This document shows, in pieces, positions 1-8,911 of a stretch of 8,911 nt of DNA. This stretch comes from an uncultured Cyanobium sp. (GTDB lineage: Bacteria > Cyanobacteriota > Cyanobacteriia > PCC-6307 > Cyanobiaceae): assembly GCA_937919075.1 (NCBI GenBank), contig CALFOF010000259.1, forward strand, positions 1-8,911, read 5' to 3'. Below the pieces are notes generated by a model. It had not been told where the DNA came from. It searched no databases and worked only from the letters and a program-made list of their open reading frames with translations. A program made the translations under genes and the position numbers. Position 1 is the stretch's first letter; every line of letters starts with the position of its first letter.

Positions 1-1052
1 GCGGGCTGATGCAACTGGTGCACCCCCAGCTGGAGGATGCGCTCACCGATCTGCTGGTGCACCAGAAGCAGCTGGTGGTGGGCCGCAACTACACGCGCGA
101 CTCGCTGATCACCGAACCGCAGGGCAGCGTGGCGATCGCAGCGATGATCCAGCGCTTCAGCGGCGAGGACGGCCGCGAATGGATGCTGCAGCAGGAGCTG
201 CTGCTCGCCCTCGATGGCCTGGCGCGGCTGGAGCCAAAGCTGCTGCGCGGCAGCCTCACCCTGCAGCTGGGCCAACTGCTGCTGCTACTCACCGGAGAGC
301 TGGCCGCCGAGCAGGATCTGACCCCCGACGAAGCCTTCGAAACGCTCTGCAGCCTCCCCCCCCATGCCATCCGCCGCCGCCTGCGGGCCGTGCTCGCCGA
401 CGTGGATCACGCCCGCGAGGCGTTGCTGGCCAAAGAGCAGCTCCACCTGCAGGGCCGGGTGCAGTGGGAAGTGCCCGATCCGATGGAGGATCTCCCCCCC
501 GGCGGCACCAGCTGGCTGCAGCACCGCCAGCGGCTGGGGGCCCTGCAGCGGGTCCCGCGCGATTTCTATGCCGGCATCTGGGACCTGCTGCACCATTGCC
601 GCGGCCTGGTGATCGGCGACAAGCTGGAGCGCCGCAACCGGCTGGAAAGCGAACCGCTGCTGTCGGAGAAGACCCGGGGCGAGCGCAACTTCGCTTCGCT
701 GGTGGAGCACCTGCTGATCAAGATCGAGGCACCGGAATACCGGCAGCTCTGTACGGAAACGCTGCTGTCGCTGGTGGCCTTCGTGGGCGCCAACCCCCAG
801 GTGCGCTTCGACGACTACCTGGCACTCGATGTGGTGATTGGCTACGCGGTGCGGGCCGGCTGGGCCCAGACCCATCCCCACCAGCCGATCGAGGCCTACG
901 CGCAGCACAAGGCGTCGGCCTGGGATCTTTTTTACCGCTCCTCTCCTGCCACCTGCCGCCGCTGGCAGATGCTGGCCCTGCGCGATCTGGCGGAGATCCG
1001 CCCAGCCCCGGCTCAGATGGGCACGTCGAGTGCCATGCAGAGCGCCGGCTGA
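1..1052 (+). CDS. GH15-related / phosphorylase kinase alpha-beta C-terminal-like protein, 5'-partial
   Basis: The reading frame is open from the left edge (codons GGG CTG precede the first ATG at 9) and stops with TGA at 1050-1052, so this is the 3' end of a longer gene. Numbering from the ATG at 9, residues about 175-260 (LGALQRVPRDFYAGIWDLL, then an APEYRQL motif at 241-247) resemble, from memory, the human phosphorylase kinase alpha/beta C-terminal region, which has a VPxGFYxxVW motif and a PQPEYRQLLVEA motif. The segment near 304-320 (AWDLFYRSSPA) matches the 'LLYDSAPSG' stretch near the animal C-terminus. Cyanobacterial homologues of roughly 1000 residues carry an N-terminal GH15-like (alpha/alpha)6 domain; that part would lie outside the window. 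No farnesylation box is present, as expected in bacteria. Substrate and role are unknown; a glucan-binding or regulatory role is inference. The last 40 bases overlap the convergent oxidoreductase gene. Confidence 0.8.
   Translation, partial: GLMQLVHPQLEDALTDLLVHQKQLVVGRNYTRDSLITEPQGSVAIAAMIQRFSGEDGREWMLQQELLLALDGLARLEPKLLRGSLTLQLGQLLLLLTGELAAEQDLTPDEAFETLCSLPPHAIRRRLRAVLADVDHAREALLAKEQLHLQGRVQWEVPDPMEDLPPGGTSWLQHRQRLGALQRVPRDFYAGIWDLLHHCRGLVIGDKLERRNRLESEPLLSEKTRGERNFASLVEHLLIKIEAPEYRQLCTETLLSLVAFVGANPQVRFDDYLALDVVIGYAVRAGWAQTHPHQPIEAYAQHKASAWDLFYRSSPATCRRWQMLALRDLAEIRPAPAQMGTSSAMQSAG
132..139. repeat. HIP1 octamer GCGATCGC
   Basis: Perfect palindromic GCGATCGC lying inside the coding sequence of the phosphorylase-kinase-like gene. 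HIP1 is over-represented in many cyanobacterial genomes, and its role is unsettled. Confidence 0.7.
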
Positions 1053-2020
1053 TCCACCGCCCGCTCGATCAGATTGGCCAGCAACAAAGCGCGCGAGGCC
1101 TGCTGGCCATCCACCGCTGGGGTTTCCCGGCCGCGCACGCACTGCAGGAAGTGCTCCAGTTCGGCGTAGAGCGGTTCGATCGAGGTGGTGCTCACCTCCT
1201 CGATGAAGCCGTCGTTGCGGTAAAGCAATTCGCCGTGATCTGCCGACACCCACTCGTGGGCGCGGCGGTGGATGTGCAGGCTGCGGTTGAGGAAATCGGT
1301 TTCCACCAGGCTGGCGCGGCAGTGGGCGCTGAGGCTGCGGATCTTGCGGTGGGCCATCTTGCTGGCCGTGAGGCTCGCCACCACGCCGTTCTCGAAGCCG
1401 AGCGTGGCATTGACGTAGTCGATCGGCCCCTCGGCGCTGCGCCCGCCGGCCGCCGCCAGCCGCACCACCGGCGCCTGGGCGAGTTCCAGCACCAGATCGA
1501 TGTCGTGAATCATCAGATCGAGCACCACCGACACGTCGTTGGCCCGATCGGCATGGGGGCTGTGGCGGCGGGCTTCGAGCACCACCACCTCCTCATTGGC
1601 CACCACCTTGCGCAGTTCGCGGAAGGCGGGGTTGAAGCGCTCGATGTGGCCCACCTGCAGCTGGCGGGCACTGGCTTCGGCGGCCTGGATAAGAGCGCTG
1701 GCCTCCTCCTGGGTGGCGGCGATCGGCTTCTCGATAAGCACATGCAGGCCTGCCTGCAGGCAGGCCATGCCGACCCGGTGGTGCAGCAGGGTGGGCACGG
1801 CGATGCACACCGCCTCCACTTCGCTCAACAGCGGGCCGTAGTCGGGGAACCAGCGGCAGCCGAACTGCTCGACCGCCAATCGGCCGCGCTGGGCGTCAGG
1901 GTCGGCCACCCCGACCAACTCCGCATCGCGCAGGAGGCTCAGCACCCGGGCGTGGTGCCAACCCATGTTGCCGATGCCAATGACCCCGACTTTCACCGGG
2001 GTGATGGGATCCGTCGTCAT
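1013..2020 (-). CDS. Gfo/Idh/MocA family NAD(P)-dependent oxidoreductase, possibly acting on a UDP-sugar
   Basis: A 335-residue protein with an N-terminal Rossmann fold: beta strand and dinucleotide loop GVIGIGNMG at 12-20, and the family signature EKP at 97-99, whose lysine is normally catalytic. The C-terminal Gfo/Idh/MocA domain contains HIERFNPAF at 125-133 and DLMIHDIDL at 168-176, the latter giving the usual catalytic HD pair. These two motifs resemble, from memory, proteins annotated as UDP-N-acetylglucosamine 3-dehydrogenase (GnnA/WlbA type); the exact substrate is inference. Length is normal for the family. The ATG at 2018-2020 is chosen because the Rossmann strand begins ten residues later. 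No strong Shine-Dalgarno sequence precedes it. It lies 54 bases downstream of the CorC-type gene on the same strand, so it is probably the last gene of the glmS operon. Its 3' end overlaps the opposing gene by 40 bases, and no intrinsic terminator with a T-tract is visible. Confidence 0.88.
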   Translation of the reverse strand: MTTDPITPVKVGVIGIGNMGWHHARVLSLLRDAELVGVADPDAQRGRLAVEQFGCRWFPDYGPLLSEVEAVCIAVPTLLHHRVGMACLQAGLHVLIEKPIAATQEEASALIQAAEASARQLQVGHIERFNPAFRELRKVVANEEVVVLEARRHSPHADRANDVSVVLDLMIHDIDLVLELAQAPVVRLAAAGGRSAEGPIDYVNATLGFENGVVASLTASKMAHRKIRSLSAHCRASLVETDFLNRSLHIHRRAHEWVSADHGELLYRNDGFIEEVSTTSIEPLYAELEHFLQCVRGRETPAVDGQQASRALLLANLIERAVDQPALCMALDVPI

Positions 2021-2074
2021 CGCGTCACATGCTCGCGCGTCAACGGCCCAGACCTCATTCCTGAGACGGCATTA

Positions 2075-3405
2075 TCAACGATCACCCTGCGCGGCGGGGC
2101 TGCGTTCATCAGCGGGCCGACAGGTGATGTGAACCCGTTCAATGCGGGGGCCGTCCATGGCGGTGATCTCGAAGTGGTGGCCCTTCCAGCGCAGGCTCTC
2201 ACCGGGGGCCGGGATGTGCTGCAGGCGCTCCAGCAGGAAGCCGGCCAGGGTGTGATGGCCATCGGCTTCCGGCAGGCGCAGACCCAGCTGCCGGTTCAAC
2301 TCGAAGATTTCCAGCTCGCCGGCCACCAGCCAGCTGTCGTCCTGCAACTGCTGAAGATCATCGCCACCGTCGAGATCGTCGTCCTCGTCGCCGACGATCT
2401 CGCCGGTGAGATCGGCCACCGTGACCAGTCCCTCGGTGCCGCCGTGCTCATCCACCACCACCAGCAGCGGCTGGCCGCTGCGGATCAGCGGCAGCAGCTC
2501 CGCCAACGAGGCGGTTTCCTGCACGCGGGCTACTGGCGAGATGAAGGGGGCCAAGGGGGTGTCGCCCTGCAGCTGGCCGCGGGCGATCGGTTCGGCGAGG
2601 CGGCGCAGGTCGAGCATGCCGCGCACGTCGTCCAGCGACTGGCCGATCACCGGAAAGCGCGCGTGGTGGGTCTGATGGACCGCATCCATCATTTCGGCAA
2701 AGCAGGCATCAAGCGGCAGGGTGACCATGCCGGAGCGGGGCACCATCACCTCCCGCACCTGGGTGTCGCGCAACGAGAACACCCCTTCGAGGATGTTGCG
2801 CTCATCCGGCATCAGCCCCGTGACGCTGTTGGATTCGATCAGGGTTTCCAGCTCCCCGGCCGAGAGCGCCGGCACCAGCGCATCCCAGTTGCGGGGCAGC
2901 CCCAGCAGGCGCAGCAAGGTGACGGTGACCCGCTCGAACAGGGTGAGCAGGGGTGCCATGGTGCGGTTCACCGATTCGAGCACCGGCGCCAGCCGCAGGG
3001 CGGAGGCCTCCGGGCGGTGGAGCACCCAGGCCTTCGGGATCAGGCCGCCCAGCAGGGTGGCCAGGCTCACGATCACGGCGAACACCAACAGGTCGATCCA
3101 GGGGCGCTGGCCAGTGGGATCGAGGCTCGCCGCCAGGCCGCGCCCTGACCATCCCAGCGCCACCACGGCCAGCGTGGCGCCCAGCTGGGTGGCCAGCAGC
3201 GTGCGGCGCAGGCGCTTCTGGAGCCGCTCCACCGCCTTGGCGCCAGGGGTGCCGGCGCTGGCCAGCACCTGCACCCGGCTGGAGCGCAGGCGGATCAGCG
3301 CGAATTCAGCCGCGGCGAAAAAGCCCAACAGGCCCACCAGGGCCACCAGCAGGAGACTCAGGCGCAGGACCAGCACGATCGGGGCGTCAACGGCGAAAGA
3401 AAGGT

Positions 3406-3409
<4 letters not shown>
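2075..3409 (-). CDS. CNNM/CorC/HlyC-family membrane protein (DUF21 + CBS pair + CorC C-terminal domain)
   Basis: A 444-residue inner-membrane protein. DUF21 covers about residues 10-180, with hydrophobic segments at about 11-38, 70-88, 107-130 and 150-170, and the family pattern FFAAAEFALIRLR at 30-42. A CBS pair follows at about 215-340, opening with the characteristic EVMVPR at 220-225. A CorC_HlyC (PF03471-type) domain occupies about 355-430, after an acidic linker near 337-351. Relatives are implicated in Mg2+ or other cation transport, but the 'hemolysin' name is historical and the substrate here is unknown. The usual GE(L/I)xPK motif of DUF21 reads GGLIPK at 121-126, so the expected glutamate is glycine. 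The start is a GTG (3407-3409) whose GTGA overlaps the TGA of glmS; this supports translational coupling and fixes the start. The gene ends with tandem stops TGA TAA. Confidence 0.9.
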
Positions 3410-5355
<1,946 letters not shown>

Positions 5356-5498
5356 GGGCGAGGGGTCGGAATTGGGCTGGTTCTACAGGATCGCCGCTGG
5401 GTGGCAACGGTGCCAGGTGACACTCAGCGGCAGAGCCGCCGGACACGCAGGCCGAAGGTCCAGGCGGCATGGACGCACAGCACGCAAAGGCCAACATG
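5356..5498 (-). promoter_or_regulatory. Probable glmS promoter and leader region
   Basis: This spacer lies between the psaC terminator and the glmS start, and should hold the glmS promoter. The best -10-like hexamer is TGTAGA (minus strand, 5382-5387), about 27 bases upstream of the ATG; no convincing -35 sits at standard spacing. Two short perfect inverted repeats occur: TGGCA/TGCCA around a 4-base loop at 5402-5415, and GCGGC/GCCGC around 3 bases at 5427-5439. Either could be an operator or leader hairpin. I recognise no glmS ribozyme and no known riboswitch. The assignment as regulatory rests mainly on position. Confidence 0.35.
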
Positions 5499-5499
5499 C

Positions 5500-5522
5500 A
5501 AAAGCCCGGCATGCGCCGGGCT
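5500..5522 (-). terminator. Intrinsic terminator of psaC
   Basis: A perfect 8-base inverted repeat AGCCCGGC / GCCGGGCT surrounds a 4-base loop (ATGC) at 5503-5522. On the minus strand it is followed by a short T-run (TTTT including the last stem base). It begins 30 bases after the psaC stop and lies well upstream of glmS, so it should end psaC transcripts and insulate glmS. The T-tract is short, so some read-through is possible. Confidence 0.8.
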
Positions 5523-5551
5523 GGAAGCGCTTGCAGAGGGACGAGGCGGAC

Positions 5552-5945
<394 letters not shown>

Positions 5946-6188
5946 ATGTCACAGGAAGCGATCTTCGAGAAAGTGCGTTCGATCGTTGCCGAGCAACTCA
6001 CCGTGGATGCCGCTGAGGTCAAGCCCGAATCGAACTTCCAGAACGACCTCGGCGCCGACTCTCTCGACACGGTGGAGCTGGTGATGGCCCTGGAAGAAGC
6101 CTTCGATATCGAGATTCCCGACGAGTCCGCTGAAGGCATCACCACCGTGGGTGACGCCGTGACTTACATCCTGGACAAGCAGGCCTGA
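5946..6188 (+). CDS. acpP: Acyl carrier protein
   Basis: Carries growing acyl chains as thioesters on a 4'-phosphopantetheine arm during type II fatty-acid synthesis; cytosolic. The 80-residue acidic protein has the normal length. The modification site is Ser39 in the conserved [12 protein letters not shown] motif (34-45), followed by the recognition helix ([15 protein letters not shown]) and the C-terminal [11 protein letters not shown] segment. The ATG at 5946 gives the typical [10 protein letters not shown] start. No clear Shine-Dalgarno sequence precedes it, and a TAGGAT -10-like hexamer lies 22 bases upstream of the start. fabF starts only 8 bases after the stop, so the two are almost certainly cotranscribed, matching their biochemical partnership. 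Confidence 0.98.
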   Translation: MSQEAIFEKVRSIVAEQLTVDAAEVKPESNFQNDLGADSLDTVELVMALEEAFDIEIPDESAEGITTVGDAVTYILDKQA

Positions 6189-6191
6189 GGG
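6187..6191 (+). promoter_or_regulatory. fabF ribosome binding site GAGGG
   Basis: GAGGG overlaps the acpP stop codon and sits 5 bases before the ATG at 6197. This favours ATG 6197 as the fabF start over the in-frame GTG at 6191. It is the only good Shine-Dalgarno sequence I see in this window. Confidence 0.6.
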
Positions 6192-6196
6192 TGTTG

Positions 6197-7444
6197 ATGG
6201 TGGAGGGACTCCACCGCGTCGTGGTCACAGGCCTGGGCGCGGTCACACCAATCGGCAACACCGTTTCCGATTACTGGGAAGGCCTGGCCTCGGGCCGCAA
6301 TGGCGTGGCCGCGATCACCCTGTTCGACGCCTCGCGCCATGCCTGCCGTTTTGCGGCAGAAGTGAAGGATTTTGATCCCGTCGGCATGATCGACCGCAAG
6401 GAAGCCAAGCGCTGGGATCGCTTCTGCAAGTTCGGCGTGGTGGCCGCTAAGCAGGCGGTGTTGCACGCCGGTCTCACGATCGACGACACCAACGCCGACC
6501 GGGTGGGCGTGGCGATCGGCTCCGGCGTGGGCGGGCTGCTGATGATGGAAACCCAGGCCCATGTGCTGGCCGACCGCGGACCGGATCGGGTCAGCCCGTT
6601 CTGTGTGCCGATGATGATCCCCAACATGGCCGCCGGTCTGGCTGCCATCGCCTTGGGGGCCAAGGGGCCCAGCAGCGCCGTGGCCACCGCCTGTGCCGCC
6701 GGCTCCAACGCCATCGGCGACGCCTTCCGGCTGATCCAGCTGGGTCTGGCTGATGCCATGGTCTGCGGCGGCGCCGAATCGGCGATCACCCCGCTCGGAG
6801 TGGCGGGGTTTGCCAGTGCCAGGGCGCTGTCGTTCCGCAACGACGACCCTGCCACCGCCAGCCGCCCCTTCGATGCCGAGCGCAACGGCTTCGTGATCGG
6901 CGAGGGAGCGGGGATCCTGGTGCTCGAAAGCCTTGAGCACGCCACAAAGCGCGGCGCCGAGGTGCTGGCGGAGATCGTCGGCTACGGCCTGACCTGTGAC
7001 GCCTACCACTACACACTTCCCTCTCCGGGCGGTGTGGGGGCAGCGGAGGCCATGCGGCTGGCCCTGGCCGATGCCCGTCTGGAGCCGGAGGCAGTGGATT
7101 ACGTGAATGCCCACGGCACCAGCACCCAGGCCAACGACAGCAACGAAACAGCTGCCATCAAGGCGGCTCTCGGTCAGCACGCGCTGCACACACCGATCAG
7201 CTCCACCAAATCCATGACCGGCCACCTGCTCGGCGGCAGCGGCGGCATCGAAGCCGTCGCCGTTGTCAAGGCCATGGAGCACGGCCTCATACCACCTACG
7301 ATCAACTTCCAAAATCCCGATCCAGCTTGTGATCTGGATGTCGTGCCGAACCAGGCGCGGGAACAGAAACTGAACGTCGTGCTCTCGAACTCCTTCGGGT
7401 TTGGTGGTCACAACGTCTGCCTCGCATTCCGCAGGAAGCCCTGA
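6197..7444 (+). CDS. fabF: 3-oxoacyl-[acyl-carrier-protein] synthase II (KAS II)
   Basis: Condenses malonyl-ACP with acyl-ACP in fatty-acid elongation. The 415-residue thiolase-fold enzyme has the usual length. Numbered from MVEGLHRVVVTG, the nucleophile is Cys166 in ATACAAGSN, with His306 in NAHGTSTQANDSNET, Lys338 in STKSMTGH and His343 in the same motif. These match E. coli FabF Cys163/His303/Lys335/His340 with a constant +3 shift. The glycine-rich NSFGFGGHN motif is near the C-terminus. An in-frame GTG-TTG lies two codons upstream (6191); ATG 6197 is preferred because of the GAGGG at 6187-6191 and the typical N-terminus. It lies 8 bases after acpP and 57 bases before tkt, on the same strand. 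Confidence 0.97.
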   Translation: MVEGLHRVVVTGLGAVTPIGNTVSDYWEGLASGRNGVAAITLFDASRHACRFAAEVKDFDPVGMIDRKEAKRWDRFCKFGVVAAKQAVLHAGLTIDDTNADRVGVAIGSGVGGLLMMETQAHVLADRGPDRVSPFCVPMMIPNMAAGLAAIALGAKGPSSAVATACAAGSNAIGDAFRLIQLGLADAMVCGGAESAITPLGVAGFASARALSFRNDDPATASRPFDAERNGFVIGEGAGILVLESLEHATKRGAEVLAEIVGYGLTCDAYHYTLPSPGGVGAAEAMRLALADARLEPEAVDYVNAHGTSTQANDSNETAAIKAALGQHALHTPISSTKSMTGHLLGGSGGIEAVAVVKAMEHGLIPPTINFQNPDPACDLDVVPNQAREQKLNVVLSNSFGFGGHNVCLAFRRKP

Positions 7445-7477
7445 ACCTTCCGGTTCAGCCGTCCTTCAGGAAGCCCT
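7432..7477 (+). repeat. Direct repeat flanking a hairpin at the fabF-tkt junction
   Basis: CAGGAAGCCCT occurs at 7432-7442 (last fabF codons) and again at 7467-7477 (spacer), 35 bases apart. Between them, a perfect 7-base stem CTGAACC/GGTTCAG with a TTCC loop spans 7441-7458 and includes the fabF stop codon (7442-7444). No T-run follows, so it is not a standard intrinsic terminator; it may be an mRNA-stability or processing element, or the repeat may be a small duplication scar. Function unknown. Confidence 0.5.
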
Positions 7478-7501
7478 CACACCACCCCCCTCCTCTTCGC
7501 C

Positions 7502-8911
7502 ATGGTCGCTGCTCCTTCAGTGGACACCCTGTCCATCGACACCCTCTGCATCAACAGCATCCGCTTCCTGGCGATCGATGCCGTCAACAAGGCGAATTCC
7601 GGTCACCCAGGTCTGCCGATGGGCGCGGCGCCAATGGCCTATGCGCTGTGGGACAGGGTCCTGAAGCACAACCCCAGCAACCCCGGCTGGTATAACCGCG
7701 ATCGCTTCGTGCTCTCGGCCGGCCACGGCTGCATGCTGCTCTATTCGCTGCTGCATCTCACCGGCTACGACAGCGTGGGGCTGGAGGACATCAAGCAGTT
7801 CCGCCAGTGGGGCTCCAAAACTCCCGGCCACCCGGAAACCTTTGAAACCGCCGGCGTCGAAGTCACCACCGGCCCCCTCGGCCAGGGCATCGCCAACGCC
7901 GTGGGCCTGGCGATCGCCGAAGCCCACATGGCAGCGCGGTTCAACAAGCCCGGTATCGACCTTGTTGATCACTACACCTACGTGATCATGGGCGACGGCT
8001 GCAATCAGGAAGGGGTGGCCAGCGAAGCCGCCTCCCTGGCGGGCCACCTGGGGCTGGGCAAGCTGATCGCCCTCTACGACGACAACCACATCACGATCGA
8101 CGGCAACACCGCGGTGTCGTTCACCGAAGACGTGATGAAGCGGTACGAGGCCTATGGCTGGCACGTGCTGCATGTGGCCGATGGCAACACCGATGTGGCG
8201 GCGATCACCCGCGCGATCGAAGCGGCAAAGGCGGTCACCGACAAGCCCACCTTGATCAAGGTCACCACCACCATCGGCTTCGGCTCCCCCAACAAGGCCA
8301 ACACCGCCGGTGTGCACGGCGCCGCCCTCGGTGCCGCGGAAGCCGAGCTCACCCGCGAGGCCCTCGGCTGGTCATACGCCCCGTTCGAAGTGCCCCAGCA
8401 GGCCTACGACCACTGGCGCCAGGCCCTCAGCCGCGGTGCCGCCGCCGAGGCCCAGTGGAACGCCAACCTGGACAGCTACCGCGCCCAGTACCCCGCCGAA
8501 GCGGCTGAATTTGAGCGCCAGCTGCGTGGGGAGCTGCCCGAGGGCTGGGAAGCCAAGCTGCCCACCTTCACTCCTGCAGACAAAGGCCTGGCCACCCGCC
8601 AGTACTCCTACAACGTGCTCAACGCCGTGGGGCCCAGCCTGCCCGAGCTGATCGGCGGCTCTGCCGACCTCACCCACTCCAACCTCACCGACATCAAGGG
8701 CGAGGCCAGCTTCCAGAAGGGCAGCGAAGCCAAACGCTACCTGCACTTCGGCGTGCGGGAGCATGCCATGGCCTCGATTCTCAACGGCCTGGCTTATCAC
8801 GGCAGCGGCCTGGTGCCCTACGGCGGCACCTTCCTGGTGTTCGTGGGCTACATGGTGGGTGCCATGCGCCTGTCGGCCCTCAGCGAGCTGGGCGTGATCT
8901 ACGTGCTCACC
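7502..8911 (+). CDS. tkt: Transketolase, 3'-partial
   Basis: Thiamine-diphosphate enzyme moving two-carbon ketol units between sugar phosphates in the Calvin cycle and pentose phosphate pathway. Exactly 470 codons are present before the right edge; the family is about 660-670 residues, so roughly the last 200 are missing. The pyrimidine/ThDP-binding core shows HPG at 35-37, HGC at 75-77, TGPLGQG at 123-129, and the ThDP motif MGDGCNQEG at 163-171 leading to DDNHITIDG at 193-201. His272 is in AGVHG. The catalytic glutamate is Glu420 in FGVREHAM, at the start of the second domain. The ATG at 7502 gives the usual MVAA start, with a C-rich upstream and no Shine-Dalgarno sequence. Near the N-terminus DTL recurs through a 15-base-period repeat of GACACCCT (7523-7530, 7538-7545), apparently an in-frame five-codon duplication. 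It is 57 bases downstream of fabF and may be cotranscribed with it or have its own promoter. Confidence 0.98.
   Translation, partial: MVAAPSVDTLSIDTLCINSIRFLAIDAVNKANSGHPGLPMGAAPMAYALWDRVLKHNPSNPGWYNRDRFVLSAGHGCMLLYSLLHLTGYDSVGLEDIKQFRQWGSKTPGHPETFETAGVEVTTGPLGQGIANAVGLAIAEAHMAARFNKPGIDLVDHYTYVIMGDGCNQEGVASEAASLAGHLGLGKLIALYDDNHITIDGNTAVSFTEDVMKRYEAYGWHVLHVADGNTDVAAITRAIEAAKAVTDKPTLIKVTTTIGFGSPNKANTAGVHGAALGAAEAELTREALGWSYAPFEVPQQAYDHWRQALSRGAAAEAQWNANLDSYRAQYPAEAAEFERQLRGELPEGWEAKLPTFTPADKGLATRQYSYNVLNAVGPSLPELIGGSADLTHSNLTDIKGEASFQKGSEAKRYLHFGVREHAMASILNGLAYHGSGLVPYGGTFLVFVGYMVGAMRLSALSELGVIYVLT
7698..7705. repeat. HIP1 octamer GCGATCGC
   Basis: Perfect palindromic GCGATCGC inside tkt. It supports a cyanobacterial origin together with psaC. 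Confidence 0.7.
7910..7917. repeat. HIP1 octamer GCGATCGC (extended GGCGATCGCC)
   Basis: Perfect HIP1 core inside tkt, extended by one symmetric base on each side, which is the common longer form. Confidence 0.7.

Noticed and set aside
179..3148. A 989-codon plus-strand open frame running through three genes
   Set aside because: It runs antisense to the clear oxidoreductase and CorC-type genes and out of frame with the first gene. Its Ala/Gly/Arg/His-rich translation has no domains; it is a stop-poor shadow frame of GC-rich DNA.
5356..5551. A glmS ribozyme or a small RNA gene in the psaC-glmS spacer
   Set aside because: I see no recognisable ribozyme core. The one strong hairpin is placed and shaped as the psaC terminator.
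6191..6196. GTG at 6191 as the fabF start
   Set aside because: The GAGGG sequence would overlap this codon, whereas it is well spaced for the ATG at 6197, which also gives the familiar N-terminus.
6164..7411. A 415-codon minus-strand open frame opposite fabF
   Set aside because: The opposite strand encodes FabF with all catalytic residues. The antisense translation is low-complexity (Gly/His/Ala) and shows no family motif.
7441..7458. The hairpin after fabF as an intrinsic terminator
   Set aside because: No T-run follows the stem, and the stem includes the stop codon; kept only as a structural observation.
7517..8317. A 266-codon minus-strand open frame opposite tkt
   Set aside because: Antisense to unmistakable transketolase, with no recognisable motif; explained by codon bias.

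Overview
This window is a GC-rich piece of cyanobacterial chromosome. psaC (photosystem I iron-sulfur subunit) next to acpP-fabF-tkt is an arrangement I know from Synechococcus, Cyanobium and Prochlorococcus. Three perfect copies of the cyanobacterial HIP1 octamer GCGATCGC are also present. The high GC content suggests a Cyanobium-like or GC-rich Synechococcus strain; this is inferred from gene content and composition, not from a database search.

Layout, left to right. (1) Bases 1-1052, plus strand: the 3' part of a large gene whose product resembles the C-terminal region of phosphorylase kinase alpha/beta subunits, as in bacterial GH15-related proteins. (2) Bases 1013-5355, minus strand: an apparent operon read right to left. 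It runs glmS (glucosamine-6-phosphate synthase), then a DUF21/CBS/CorC-type membrane protein joined to glmS by a 4-base GTGA stop/start overlap, then a Gfo/Idh/MocA-type NAD(P)-dependent sugar oxidoreductase. The last gene converges on gene 1 and overlaps it by 40 bases. (3) Bases 5552-5797, minus strand: psaC, followed by a clear hairpin terminator. (4) A 148-base divergent regulatory region between psaC and acpP. (5) Bases 5946-8911, plus strand: acpP, fabF and the first 470 codons of tkt (transketolase), which runs off the right edge.

How they fit together: acpP and fabF are partners in fatty-acid elongation. tkt serves the Calvin cycle and pentose phosphate pathway, and psaC carries electrons through photosystem I, so the right half is core photosynthetic and anabolic metabolism. 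The left operon starts with the entry step to UDP-GlcNAc (GlmS) and ends with an oxidoreductase whose motifs resemble UDP-GlcNAc 3-dehydrogenases, which suggests but does not prove a shared amino-sugar theme. All intervals longer than 300 bases are coding.

I see no mobile element, CRISPR array, tRNA or rRNA, and no sign of a novel multi-gene system. The points most worth a second look are the phosphorylase-kinase-like protein, loss of an expected glutamate in the CorC-type membrane domain, the low-complexity insertion in GlmS, and small repeats and hairpins in the psaC, glmS and fabF-tkt spacers.
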